33,415 bases of DNA from Candidatus Aenigmatarchaeota archaeon (GTDB lineage: Archaea > Aenigmatarchaeota > Aenigmatarchaeia > QMZP01 > QMZT01). The notes below the pieces were generated by a model that searched no databases, was not told the DNA's origin, and saw only the letters and a program-made list of their open reading frames with translations. Where the stretch lies: positions 1-33,415 of the forward strand of contig JAFGDH010000028.1 of the NCBI GenBank assembly GCA_016932215.1, in the 5' to 3' direction. This document shows, in pieces, positions 22,148-30,097 of this stretch (its first letter is position 1; the number at the start of each line of letters is the position of its first letter). The translations under genes were made by a program, and so were the position numbers.

Positions 22148-22416
22148 AGATAGCATGAACAGCAATATCCACCCTTGGATGTGTAATTTCTTGGATATTG
22201 TCAGCTATCTCTTTGTCTCAACAGTCTCACACAAGAGAGGTCTGTTGGGATGATTCCGGTGCGGTTCGCCGCGGATGACCTTGACTTTTCGGCGGGATTC
22301 TTTTGAAGTTGGCTGTCCCCTGTCACTAGAGACTGAAGCAGTGCCCCGGGAGCTTTTTCCCATAGTGTGTGTATGTCTCTGGCTTCATAGATCTTTCGTG
22401 CCGGGGGCAGTGGGCT
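22148..22416. ncRNA. Candidate structured RNA of unknown class (strand uncertain)
   Basis: This gap between the zinc ribbon and agmatinase lacks a credible gene, yet from 22240 it is much richer in G+C than other spacers and full of paired segments. AGATAGC (22148-22154) pairs with GCTATCT (22204-22210), enclosing CAATATCC/GGATATTG (22163-22170/22193-22200). CAACAG/CTGTTG (22219-22224/22242-22247) encloses TCTC/GAGA. GCGG-TTCG-CCGC (22261-22272) is a UUCG tetraloop hairpin. TGCCCCGG (about 22342) can pair with CCGGGGGCA (about 22401). A TATA-like cctatatatta lies at 22115-22126, about 30 bases before the first helix, favouring the plus strand. I find no RNase P, SRP or guide-RNA signature. 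Confidence 0.45.
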
Positions 22417-23217
22417 TCATTTATAGCAAAGCATCTTCTTTATTATGTTCGCAGCTAACGTCGCTGTCGTCGAATTGATTTCCGTTGATCCGCATTCCAC
22501 AATGTCCATCCCGATTACCTTCGAAGAAGCTACTTCCTTCAGGATATTCAGGAACTCACCGAAATCCATCCCATTCGGCTCAGGCGTCCCAACCTCAGGA
22601 GAAATCTTCGGGTCGAAAACATCCATGTCCACCGTCACATAAACCGGTTTGCTGGTTTTCTGAAAACCATCGGTAACATTGACCTTCAACTTCTCCTCTT
22701 CCCCCGACCACGCCCTCGCCCCTACCTGCACTATATCGAAATCTTTTAGAGCGTGATTTACCCAGGTCACGTGCGAAAAGCGTTCGCCGAGAAATTCCGG
22801 CAGCATGTCCCTGTGCGCGTCGAAATCAACAACCGTTATCTTTTCATTGCGTAAATTCTTAATTGAATTGAGTATCCCCAACGTGACTAAGTGATCACCA
22901 CCTAAAAAGATTGGAAGGACCTTCGGATTGGCCTCGAATAAAGATGTGATGGTGTCCTTTATCCTCTCCTCCGTGGGCTTCCAGTTGCCCGGGACAACCT
23001 CTATGTCCCCCAGATCGGCGAATTTGTATTTCTCGAAGACGTTCGTTTTCGTCTCCGGATCAAACCCTATCATGTTTTTGATCGCCTCGCGGATGAAGAA
23101 AGGGCCGTACCTCGTTGGATAACCCGTCTGCGAGAAGTCCCACGGTATCCCTAACAGCACGACGTCCGCCTCACCGACCGGATACTCGAAACTGAAGGTC
23201 TTTTTGGTGTAGAGCAT
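22417..23217 (-). CDS. speB: Agmatinase/ureohydrolase family protein
   Basis: 266 residues of the arginase-agmatinase fold. All binuclear manganese ligand motifs are present: GGDH (His109), DFDAHRD (Asp131, Asp133, His135, Asp137) and the TVDMDVFDP pair. The SHVTWV loop and EPNGMDFGE segment match archaeal agmatinases, which turn agmatine into putrescine and urea. Guanidinobutyrase or arginase-like activity cannot be excluded from sequence. aIF5A, whose hypusine derives from a polyamine, lies 1 kb away; the two genes are often neighbours in archaea. It is divergent from the MazG-like gene. Confidence 0.88.
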   Translation of the reverse strand: MLYTKKTFSFEYPVGEADVVLLGIPWDFSQTGYPTRYGPFFIREAIKNMIGFDPETKTNVFEKYKFADLGDIEVVPGNWKPTEERIKDTITSLFEANPKVLPIFLGGDHLVTLGILNSIKNLRNEKITVVDFDAHRDMLPEFLGERFSHVTWVNHALKDFDIVQVGARAWSGEEEKLKVNVTDGFQKTSKPVYVTVDMDVFDPKISPEVGTPEPNGMDFGEFLNILKEVASSKVIGMDIVECGSTEINSTTATLAANIIKKMLCYK

Positions 23218-23251
23218 ATTGACTTTTAATGCAATATGGTTTTATATAATT

Positions 23252-23551
23252 ATGAAAATCGATGAAATGAAAAAGAAGGCGGTTGATATCATAAAAAGAA
23301 TAGACGAAAAAAACAACGGGGATCACAGCACAGAGTCAATTTTTTATCATACGATAGAGGAGATTGGAGAAATTTCCAGAGAATTGTATAACATGAAATC
23401 AGGCAGGGCTAAAATTGACAAAAAAAATCTTGCTCTGGAAATTGCGGACGTTTATCTCCTTCTGGCGCAGCTTTCTGAAAATTTCGGCATTGATCTCACT
23501 AAGGCAGTTAAGGATAAAATAAACGAACTGGAAAGAATCGCGGAACAATAA
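23252..23551 (+). CDS. MazG-like nucleotide pyrophosphohydrolase (99 aa)
   Basis: A four-helix all-alpha protein with the metal-binding EExGE motif (TIEEIGEISREL) and the second ELADV-type motif (ALEIADVYLLLAQL). This family hydrolyses non-canonical or excess NTPs to monophosphates. ATG 23252 is used here; the frame is open further upstream, but those codons are AT-rich promoter. A TATA element (tttatataat, 23241-23250) is only 10 bases before this ATG, so an alternative leaderless start at ATG 23267, 25 bases downstream of it, is quite possible. Confidence 0.75.
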   Translation: MKIDEMKKKAVDIIKRIDEKNNGDHSTESIFYHTIEEIGEISRELYNMKSGRAKIDKKNLALEIADVYLLLAQLSENFGIDLTKAVKDKINELERIAEQ

Positions 23552-23594
23552 ATATAAATTACTACTTTCTGATGATATATATTGTGTGATTAAA

Positions 23595-24200
23595 ATGAAA
23601 AAAACAATGATATATCCGGGTTCATTTGACCCTTTCCATCTTCATCATTTCATTGGGCTTGTTTATTTCGGCAACAAATACAGAATGGAAAGAGGAATAA
23701 TTATACCTTCGTATTCTCATCCTGAAAAGAATAATAAGGCGGATTTTGAAAAAAGAGTAGAAATTATTGATACATGGCTAAAAGATACCCCTCTCGGATT
23801 CCCTGTGGATGTTTCTTTGAGCGAGAAAGAAACAGGAAGCACGGGGAAAAGCATTATTGATATTTGTCGAAATAAAAATACTACCAATTACTTGCTCTTA
23901 GGGCTTGATACACTCTTTGAAAAATTCAGATATTTTGATGACAACAAAAAAATCATGGAAATGGTGAATTTAATCGTGAACGATTATGATCATGAGATAG
24001 TGGTTCATGAATCAAAAAACGGAGAAACTTATATTCAGAAACTAACAGAAAGCATGATACTCCCGACCGAAAATGTTATTCTGGATTCTAATCCGTTTAG
24101 CGGTCTGCATTCATCTGACATCAGACAATATCCAGAAGCCCACTTGAACGGGTTTCCCAAAAACGTCAGAAGACTTATCGAGAAATATTACATGGAATAA
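23595..24200 (+). CDS. NadD-like nucleotidyltransferase with an altered HxGH motif
   Basis: About 201 residues. The N-terminal YPGSFDPFHLHH aligns with the nucleotidyltransferase pattern GSFDPxHxGH, but the glycine is replaced: His15-Leu-His-His18. The two catalytic histidines are kept. A RGIIIPSYSHPEKN segment parallels the nicotinate-site loop of NadD, and the C-terminal SGLHSSDIRQYP corresponds to the ISSTxIR motif. An adenylyltransferase activity is likely; nicotinate mononucleotide as substrate is uncertain. ATG 23595 is chosen over the in-frame GTG 23586. The region (23.2-24.2 kb) is noticeably more AT-rich than neighbouring genes, possibly a later arrival. Confidence 0.7.
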   Translation: MKKTMIYPGSFDPFHLHHFIGLVYFGNKYRMERGIIIPSYSHPEKNNKADFEKRVEIIDTWLKDTPLGFPVDVSLSEKETGSTGKSIIDICRNKNTTNYLLLGLDTLFEKFRYFDDNKKIMEMVNLIVNDYDHEIVVHESKNGETYIQKLTESMILPTENVILDSNPFSGLHSSDIRQYPEAHLNGFPKNVRRLIEKYYME

Positions 24201-24210
24201 TGAATAAAGT

Positions 24211-24600
24211 CTATTTGGCCGCCTTTATCATTATCCTTTCCCCGATCTTCCAGTACTCGACTTCCTTCCCCGGCTCGATCTTGCTCTTAAGCTCTTCGGG
24301 GATGATCGCGTCGAACATCGAGTAGTCCTCGAGGTCCATGAGCTGCGCCATGTCCCCGGATATGCTGACCACCTGAGCCCCTTTCTTGAGGATTATCGGG
24401 ATTCCGCACGATGATGCCGTTGGCTTAAGAAGGGTTCTCTTCTTGTCGTCGAACACACCGACGGCTTCGACCCTTGCCTTTGTCGAGCCGTGCTTCCCGG
24501 GCTTTGACTTTGTGATCCTGACAACCTTGCAAGGTTCTCCGTCTATCGTGACGTAGGAACCAGGTTTCAAATCCTTTACTTCGCCTACCTTGTCTGCCAT
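24211..24600 (-). CDS. eif5A: Translation initiation factor aIF5A
   Basis: 129 residues. The hypusine/deoxyhypusine loop KSKPGKHGSTKA is intact with modifiable Lys36, in the N-terminal SH3-like domain, followed by an OB-fold domain. It relieves ribosome stalling at difficult peptide bonds. The start at ATG 24600 (MADKVGE) matches the family; a GTG three codons upstream is in frame but unlikely. It is divergent from TFB, with speB nearby. Deoxyhypusine synthase is not in the window. Confidence 0.95.
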   Translation of the reverse strand: MADKVGEVKDLKPGSYVTIDGEPCKVVRITKSKPGKHGSTKARVEAVGVFDDKKRTLLKPTASSCGIPIILKKGAQVVSISGDMAQLMDLEDYSMFDAIIPEELKSKIEPGKEVEYWKIGERIMIKAAK

Positions 24601-24754
24601 AAAAATCACTTATCTTAGTATTTAATTAGATTAATTATTAAAGATTTATGTCCGGAAATGCTTTTATAACACCTAGACTATAGAAATCTTTATATATAAC
24701 TTATGCAAAATTATATTAACGTTTAGAGATTTATAATCACTAAAGGGGGGTAAA
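24601..24754. promoter_or_regulatory. Divergent promoter region of aIF5A and TFB
   Basis: On the plus strand atctttatatataac (24687-24700) is a strong TATA element for TFB, leaving a leader of about 30 bases that ends in a GGGGGGT ribosome-binding site. On the minus strand GTTATAAAAGC (about 24660-24670) can serve aIF5A. Confidence 0.5.
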
Positions 24755-25708
24755 ATGACCCAAAAATCTGATCCGAAAGAAAAACAGGTTTGTCCTGAAT
24801 GCAAAGGTAAAGATATTAGATACGACCCGTCAAGGGGAGAAATGGTTTGTTCAAGCTGCGGGCTTGTTCTTGATCAGTCTGTAATAGACACAACGCAGGA
24901 ATGGAGAGCATTCGATGATAACCAGAGATCACGAAGAGTCAGAACTGGCGCTCCGCTTACCGTGACAAAGCATGACCAGGGTATAACGACTGAAATCGGT
25001 AAAGGAAGAGGGGAACTCTTCAAGGTGGCCGCTAAGAAAAGAGCTCAATACTACAGGCTTTCCAAATGGCACAAGCGTCTTATCAAGTCAAAGGACAGAA
25101 ACTTGTCTTTCGCTTTTTCGGAACTTCAGAGGCTTATTTCCTACCTCACACTGTCGCAGGCAATCCACGAAAGGGTTGCGAAACTCTACGAGAAGGCAGT
25201 CGAGAGGGGTTTGGTGAGGGGAAGATCCACGGAATCGATAATCGCTGCCCTGCTTTACACCACCTGCCGTGAGGAAGGCGCTCCTAGGACTCTTGACGAG
25301 ATTTCCAAGGCATCCGGAATCTCGAAGAGGGACATAGGGAAGACATATCGTTACATAGCAAGGAAGCTGGACATTCGAATCCTCCCTGCCAAGCCGCAGG
25401 ACTACATACCGAGATTCGGTTCGCTTCTAGGACTGGATGAAAAGGTCCAGGTGAAGGCAGTTAAGATACTTGACCAGGCAACCAGTTTCGACGTCACTTC
25501 CGGAAAGGGACCGATCGGAGTCGCTGCCGCAGCACTTTACATCGCTGCAGTGCTCTGCGGAAAGAAAAAGACGCAGAGAGAGGTGGCGGACGCGATCGGC
25601 GTGACCGAGGTTACGATAAGAAACCGATACAAAGAGGTCGTGGAAAAGCTCGGCATCAAGGACGAGGTCGAGGAAAAGGTCAAGGAAGACGAGGAACTTA
25701 ACGAATGA
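24755..25708 (+). CDS. tfb: Transcription initiation factor B (TFB)
   Basis: Bridges TBP and RNA polymerase at promoters. 317 residues: N-terminal zinc ribbon (Cys13, Cys16, Cys32, Cys35), a B-finger/linker with EWRAFDDNQRSRRVRTGAP, and two cyclin-like repeats starting near residues 125 and 215; the helix-turn-helix that reads the BRE is near the C-terminus (REVADAIGVTEVTIRNRYKE). It ends in an acidic tail. The G-rich ribosome-binding site (GGGGGG) 4 bases before the ATG is among the strongest in the window. Its stop codon lies within the first copy of a 43-base hairpin repeat. Confidence 0.97.
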   Translation: MTQKSDPKEKQVCPECKGKDIRYDPSRGEMVCSSCGLVLDQSVIDTTQEWRAFDDNQRSRRVRTGAPLTVTKHDQGITTEIGKGRGELFKVAAKKRAQYYRLSKWHKRLIKSKDRNLSFAFSELQRLISYLTLSQAIHERVAKLYEKAVERGLVRGRSTESIIAALLYTTCREEGAPRTLDEISKASGISKRDIGKTYRYIARKLDIRILPAKPQDYIPRFGSLLGLDEKVQVKAVKILDQATSFDVTSGKGPIGVAAAALYIAAVLCGKKKTQREVADAIGVTEVTIRNRYKEVVEKLGIKDEVEEKVKEDEELNE

Positions 25709-25744
25709 TGACTTGAACCTAAAATACGAGTCATCTAATGAAAT
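25702..25744 (+). repeat. 43-base hairpin repeat, copy 1 (3' end of tfb)
   Basis: Matches 28707-28749 at 38 of 43 positions. Perfect 7-bp arms GATGACT (25707-25713) and AGTCATC (25729-25735) flank a 15-base A-rich loop. It overlaps the tfb stop codon and sits between convergent genes. A probable 3'-end processing, stability or termination element, or a small mobile repeat. Confidence 0.7.
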
Positions 25745-25776
25745 CGGTTCCTCACATCTTTTTTCTTATTTTTCTT

Positions 25777-26850
25777 TCATTTTACTAGTTTCTTTATCGT
25801 TTTTATCCCGGCGTCGGTCCTGAATCCGTTCAGGCAGAAGCGAGTTCTTGACGCCCGGTAACCTTCCCCTTTGAGGGCTTCCAGGATTTTGTCCATTTTT
25901 GGCGGGCTTTTCCTGAGCCTCCTGCAGATTGAATGGAGATCGTAGTAGAATGGGATGTCCAGCTCCTCCACGGTCATCTGAAGCTCTTTGGGGTTCCTGA
26001 ACCCGGAATTGAAGAACTCCTGGAGTGCCTTTTTAACGAAATCCGCGTCCTTGGTGGGACCTGTCCATACCGGTCCTATATGAGAGAAACGGGAACCGCA
26101 TTTGCATTTCTCCCGGAATCCGATCACCCTGTTCAGGCATTTGTGGCAGTATGAAATCATCTCTATTTTGTCCAGATTCTGGTCCGTCTTCGTAGCGCCT
26201 CTCTCTATCCTCCCCATAACCCTGAAATAATGGTTTCCGTGGGAATACAAAGGAATGAAGGTCATGTCATTCGCTGATAAATGCCGGAGCACGGTGGTGA
26301 TCAAAACGCGCACACCCAGTTCCTTCGGGAAGTCGTTCGTAAGCGTCCGGACACCGTACCTTCGCATGCAGGCATTTGCGAACTTTCCTGCGAGCGCGCC
26401 GGAATCGGTAGCAGTCACACCCAACAGGGACGAGTCCTTGACGCAGAATCCGATGTTCCTGAGAAAATCTATCGGAGACCCGAACGGGTCGATATCCACA
26501 TAATCATACCTATTTTCAAGCATCAGCTTCCTCGCGTCCTCATTCCGGATTTCGTATGATTTCGGAGGGATTTTGTTCAGCATCAGATTCTTTTTCATGA
26601 GCTTGCACGCGCTGGGATTAGCGTCGTTGAGCACGATCTTTTCGCATCCAACTTCTTTCAGTATCCTTGCGCCCCTGACACCGGAAGCGGCGAGAGGGAG
26701 AAGGACCTCGGACGGCTTCGCAACCTTCAGGCACGAGATGGTCAAGTCCCTCTGGTATTCCATCACCGGGTTGTAGAAAACGTTGGACTTCTTGGTCAGC
26801 GAATCTTCTGGAACGAAGAATTCTATCAGGCCCTCGCTGGTTTTTTTCAT
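25777..26850 (-). CDS. trm1: tRNA (guanine(26)-N2)-dimethyltransferase
   Basis: Methylates G26 at the D-arm/anticodon-arm junction of tRNAs using SAM. 357 residues. The N-terminus EGLIEFFVPEDSLTKKSNVFYNPVMEYQRDLT, the SAM site AASGVRGARILKEVG, NDANPSACKLMKKN, the catalytic DIDPFGSP and a C-terminal zinc site (CHKCLNRVIGFREKCKCGSRF) are characteristic. It is convergent with tfb; the gap holds the hairpin repeat. Of the local tRNAs only tRNA-Asn has G at position 26 in my reconstruction. Confidence 0.96.
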   Translation of the reverse strand: MKKTSEGLIEFFVPEDSLTKKSNVFYNPVMEYQRDLTISCLKVAKPSEVLLPLAASGVRGARILKEVGCEKIVLNDANPSACKLMKKNLMLNKIPPKSYEIRNEDARKLMLENRYDYVDIDPFGSPIDFLRNIGFCVKDSSLLGVTATDSGALAGKFANACMRRYGVRTLTNDFPKELGVRVLITTVLRHLSANDMTFIPLYSHGNHYFRVMGRIERGATKTDQNLDKIEMISYCHKCLNRVIGFREKCKCGSRFSHIGPVWTGPTKDADFVKKALQEFFNSGFRNPKELQMTVEELDIPFYYDLHSICRRLRKSPPKMDKILEALKGEGYRASRTRFCLNGFRTDAGIKTIKKLVK

Positions 26851-26941
26851 AAAAACACAATCATTTGCTGATTTTTAAGATTTTCACCCGAAACATATAT
26901 TTAATACTTCTGCTGCAATACCTTACATTGGTGCAAAGGAT

Positions 26942-28699
26942 ATGAAAAAGAGTTTCGCTTTCCACGGAAATCAGGCGGTTGTATTCAGCCACGGCAAGAT
27001 ACCCCAGTCCGGTTCGGAACTACTGGACACGTCCCTTTTCAGGGAGGTCCTCAGGAAATACATAGACCATCTCAGAAGCACCGGTTCATCCCTTTTCGGG
27101 GTTTTCCCTCCCGGGCTTTCTGAAGGCGAACAGCATGAAAAGATGCTTGATCTCATGCAGAAGCTCGCGATAAAGCCGAAAGATGAGGTTATAAAGGAAG
27201 AACCGTGGTCAAAACCCTTCTTCCGCGACATATACGTAATCGACCAGTTCGTCGAGCACTTGTACAATTACTGGAGAAGCTACGAAAGATTTTTCGTGTG
27301 CTATTCCGAAAACGGAGACGATTCGTTGGACAAGAAGCCATACAGGACATTCAACGAAACTGTTGGTTTGCTGGACCACCTTACGAGGATGGTTTACAGG
27401 GACATAAGGGAAAACATAACCGGGGATCACCCCAGGATATACAGGCAGCTGGCTGCCGGCTGCCAGCTGGGCATGATACTTTCGGAAAAGGACTGGCAAT
27501 GCCCCGGAAAATACGAGAATGCAAAGAGAGTTCCCGTGATAAGGCAGGTCTACATGTCGCCTCCACTCATACTCGATCCTCCAATGAACAAAAGGGTGGG
27601 ATTCATCCAGAAGGTCGATTCCAATCCGCTGGAAGGATTGAAGTTCGAGGAAAAGGAGTGGTTCTGCTACCCCGCAAAGGTTTTCGACACGGTCATACTC
27701 GTGTTTTTCCACAGGAGTTTCATAGGAATAGGAGCCTCTCTGGCGAACCTTTTCGATCTCGCTGACGATGATGATCTCAAGAAAAAGCCTGATGCCATAT
27801 ACGCTTATGGCGTGCCTCCAGAAATGCTCAGGAAATACGGGGACCCTCCGACGGTGTTTTACGACGACGAAAAGAACGACATCCTCGTCGCAGCCATTCC
27901 CAGGGGAGACCAGTTCGGTTATTTCGGTTACCTCAAGAAGATGATGCTCACGCTTCATAACTCCGTTTCCATAAAAAAGGGAAGGTTACCCGTCCACGGC
28001 GCGATGGTGAGGATAGAGATGAAGAACGGGAAATCTGCCAATGTGCTCCTTTGGGGTGACAGCGGTGCGGGCAAGTCAGAAACATTGGAAGCGATCCGTG
28101 TTCTGGCGGACAGCTACATAAGGGACATGACCGTGATATTCGACGACATGGGTTCCCTGGAAATCGGGAAGGACGGGAAGGTCAGGGCGTACGGGACTGA
28201 AACGGGCGCTTTCGTACGCCTGGACGACCTCCAGCCGGGTTTTGCGTTCGGAAACATGGACAGGACCATCATACACAGCCCTCAGAAGATAAACGCAAGG
28301 GCAGTCATCCCAATCACTACACATGAGGAGGTTTCAAGGGGTTACGAAATCGACTTCCTTCTTTACGCCAACAACTACGAGACGATCGATAAAGACCACG
28401 TGATACTTGAAAGGTTTGACAAAATCGAAAAAGCGATCGAAGTGTTCAGGAAGAGCGAAAGGATGGCGAAGGGAACGACCGGGGAGAAGGGAATCACGGA
28501 TTCATATTACGCGAACCCTTTCGGCCCGCTCCAGTACAGGGACATATGCGAGAACCTTGCGGTCAAATACTTCAAAAAAATATTCGAAAAGGGAATATTC
28601 GTGGGGCAGATAAGGACGAGACTCGGTATACCAGGCTTCGAGACAGACGGACCACAAGCATCGGCAAAGGAACTGTTCGACGCGATAACGGGAATGTAG
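26942..28699 (+). CDS. HPr kinase/PEP carboxykinase superfamily protein (unknown role)
   Basis: 585 residues. The nucleotide loop GDSGAGKSET (about residues 372-381) followed by an acidic strand IFDDMG (about 399-405) is the kinase-1/kinase-2 pair of the HPrK-PEPCK superfamily, and GKSET is closer to HPr kinase than to PEPCK. The P-loop is preceded by PVHGAMVRIEMKNGKSANVLLWG, as in PEPCK folds. The N-terminal 300 residues show no recognised domain. Classical ATP-PEPCK would have a catalytic Arg and metal-binding Lys/His set that I cannot locate with confidence, so both carboxykinase and small-molecule or protein kinase activities remain open. A GGTG/AAAGGA ribosome-binding site precedes the ATG. 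It is followed by hairpin repeat copy 2. Confidence 0.7.
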   Translation: MKKSFAFHGNQAVVFSHGKIPQSGSELLDTSLFREVLRKYIDHLRSTGSSLFGVFPPGLSEGEQHEKMLDLMQKLAIKPKDEVIKEEPWSKPFFRDIYVIDQFVEHLYNYWRSYERFFVCYSENGDDSLDKKPYRTFNETVGLLDHLTRMVYRDIRENITGDHPRIYRQLAAGCQLGMILSEKDWQCPGKYENAKRVPVIRQVYMSPPLILDPPMNKRVGFIQKVDSNPLEGLKFEEKEWFCYPAKVFDTVILVFFHRSFIGIGASLANLFDLADDDDLKKKPDAIYAYGVPPEMLRKYGDPPTVFYDDEKNDILVAAIPRGDQFGYFGYLKKMMLTLHNSVSIKKGRLPVHGAMVRIEMKNGKSANVLLWGDSGAGKSETLEAIRVLADSYIRDMTVIFDDMGSLEIGKDGKVRAYGTETGAFVRLDDLQPGFAFGNMDRTIIHSPQKINARAVIPITTHEEVSRGYEIDFLLYANNYETIDKDHVILERFDKIEKAIEVFRKSERMAKGTTGEKGITDSYYANPFGPLQYRDICENLAVKYFKKIFEKGIFVGQIRTRLGIPGFETDGPQASAKELFDAITGM

Positions 28700-28706
28700 A
28701 GTTGAG

Positions 28707-28749
28707 CGAATGGTGACTTGAACGTAAAATAAAAGTCATCTAACGAAAT
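28707..28749 (+). repeat. 43-base hairpin repeat, copy 2
   Basis: Second copy of the element at 25702-25744 (five differences). The arms are GGTGACT (28712-28718) and AGTCATC (28734-28740); the change in the left arm keeps pairing as G-U. It lies 7 bases after a stop codon and abuts the stop of the convergent aminotransferase gene. Confidence 0.7.
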
Positions 28750-29889
28750 TTATTTCTTCAGGAACCTTTCGATCCTGTCCATGCCTTCCTTTATCCTTTC
28801 CAGAGAAGTGGCGTAGCTGATCCGCACGTGGCCTTCCATCCCGAATCCTACGCCAGGTACCACTCCAACCCGTTCGCTTTCAAGCAGTTCTTCCGCGAAC
28901 TTGTCGGAATTGTCGGAAGGTATCTTCGGGAAGACGTAGAACGCCCCTTCCGGCTTCGGGCATTCCATTCCAATTTCGTCCATCCGTTTGAGAATGAAGT
29001 CTCTCCTGTCCCTGAACTCCTTCACTGTGGGGACCAGGAAATCCTGCGGTCCGGAAATCGCTTCGAGTGCCGCTTTCTGGACTACCGACGTGGGGTTGGA
29101 CGTCATGTGGCTCTGAAGGTTGCCGATGGCCTTCATTATTTCGGCCGGGCCGGCGGCGTATCCTAATCTCCACCCGGTCACGCAGTAGGTTTTGCTTATG
29201 GCGTTAACCGTGAATGTTATGTTGCGGAATTCCTTGCCCATCGACGCGATCGAAAAATGCTCCGCGTCGAAGATTATCTTCTCGTAAACCTCGTCGGAAA
29301 CCATCAGGATGTTGTTTTCGAGGCAAAGCTCCGCTATCTTCTTCAGTTCTTCCCTGTCATATACCGCTCCGGTTGGATTGTTTGGGGAATTAATTAGTAT
29401 GAGCTTGGAGTTGCTGGTTATCTTATCCTCCACGTATTCCTTGGTAAGTTTGAAGTTCTCATCGGTTTCGATTACGACCGGTTTCCCTCCTGCCAGCTTG
29501 ACTTGTTCCGGGTAGGTTACCCAGTAAGGCTTCGGAATGAGGACCTCGTCCCCGGGCCCGATGACTGCCTGCATTATATTGTATATCGAGTGCTTCGCGC
29601 CGCAGGAAACCACCACCTGATCAGGCTGATAATCGATTCTGTTGTCTCTTCGAAATTTGTCACATATCACCTTCTTCAGTTTAGGCATCCCTGCAGCGGC
29701 GGTGTACTTGTTGAAGCCCTGGTTTATCGCGTCTATCGCCGCCTTTTTCACGTGTTCCGGTGCGTCGAAATCCGGCTGGCCAGCCCCGAAATCCACCACG
29801 TTCTTTCCCTGGGCGGCAAGCGCCTTTGCCCTGGCAGATATCGCCAGGGTGGGGGAAGGGCTGCAGTTCTTCGCTCTTTCAGACAACAT
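28750..29889 (-). CDS. aspC: Class I aminotransferase, aspartate type
   Basis: 379 residues of fold-type I PLP enzymes, close to the archaeal/thermophile aspartate aminotransferase group. Features: DFGAGQPDFDAPEHVKKAA near the start, LINSPNNPTGAVYD (PLP-facing Asn), SDEVYEKI (PLP pyridine Asp and Tyr), SKTYCVTGWRLGY with the PLP-binding lysine, and the C-terminal HVRISYATS whose Arg binds the substrate carboxylate. Transfers amino groups between aspartate and 2-oxoglutarate; the exact specificity among Asp, aromatic or prephenate substrates is unproven. tRNA-Phe lies upstream on the same strand, 34 bases before the start. Confidence 0.9.
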   Translation of the reverse strand: MLSERAKNCSPSPTLAISARAKALAAQGKNVVDFGAGQPDFDAPEHVKKAAIDAINQGFNKYTAAAGMPKLKKVICDKFRRDNRIDYQPDQVVVSCGAKHSIYNIMQAVIGPGDEVLIPKPYWVTYPEQVKLAGGKPVVIETDENFKLTKEYVEDKITSNSKLILINSPNNPTGAVYDREELKKIAELCLENNILMVSDEVYEKIIFDAEHFSIASMGKEFRNITFTVNAISKTYCVTGWRLGYAAGPAEIMKAIGNLQSHMTSNPTSVVQKAALEAISGPQDFLVPTVKEFRDRRDFILKRMDEIGMECPKPEGAFYVFPKIPSDNSDKFAEELLESERVGVVPGVGFGMEGHVRISYATSLERIKEGMDRIERFLKK

Positions 29890-29923
29890 ATCTAGAGAAT
29901 TGGAATGGAGGATTAAAAAAGCA

Positions 29924-30028
29924 TGGGACGAGTGGGAATTTCAACGGTTGCCTTCGAAGGCAAGCGCTTTTGAACCCACGACTCCATGGTCTTCAGCCAT
30001 GTGCTCTCCCGGGCTGAGCTATCGTCCC
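29924..30028 (-). tRNA. tRNA-Phe (GAA) with a T-loop intron
   Basis: Reading the minus strand and removing 29938-29968 leaves a complete tRNA: acceptor GGGACGA with TCGTCCC, D-arm GCTC-AGCCCGGGA-GAGC, anticodon stem CATGG/CCATG with loop CTGAAGA (GAA at 29992-29994), variable GAGTC, T-arm GTGGG-TTCAAAT-CCCAC, discriminator A73. CCA is not encoded. Confidence 0.93.
29938..29968 (-). other. tRNA-Phe intron at position 59/60 (T-loop)
   Basis: 31 bases. Same design as the tRNA-Asp intron: central helix TTCA/TGAA, bulges AAA and ATT, T-stem outside, with an internal TTGCC-TTCGAA-GGCAA hairpin. The loop restored is TTCAAAT. Confidence 0.88.
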
Positions 30029-30097
30029 GTTAAATTTCACGCGGTATAGGATTATTTTTGCTATTTGTTTTTAATAATTTAAATACATTAACAGGAG

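Noticed and set aside
21833-22253. Two plus-strand ORFs opposite the small zinc ribbon
   Set aside because: They are rich in Phe and Leu without domain pattern, as expected from reading the complement of a basic zinc-ribbon gene.
22300-22350. Resemblance of GTCCCCTGTCAC...GA-AC-G to the 5' (Alu) domain of archaeal SRP RNA with its UGUNR motif
   Set aside because: An SRP RNA on this strand would have to run through agmatinase, and no helix-8 GGAA/AGCAG motif is present on either side or strand.
25702-25744. ATGATGA at the hairpin repeat as box C of a C/D guide RNA
   Set aside because: No CTGA box D follows at a suitable distance, and copy 2 loses the C box (TGGTGA) while keeping the stem.
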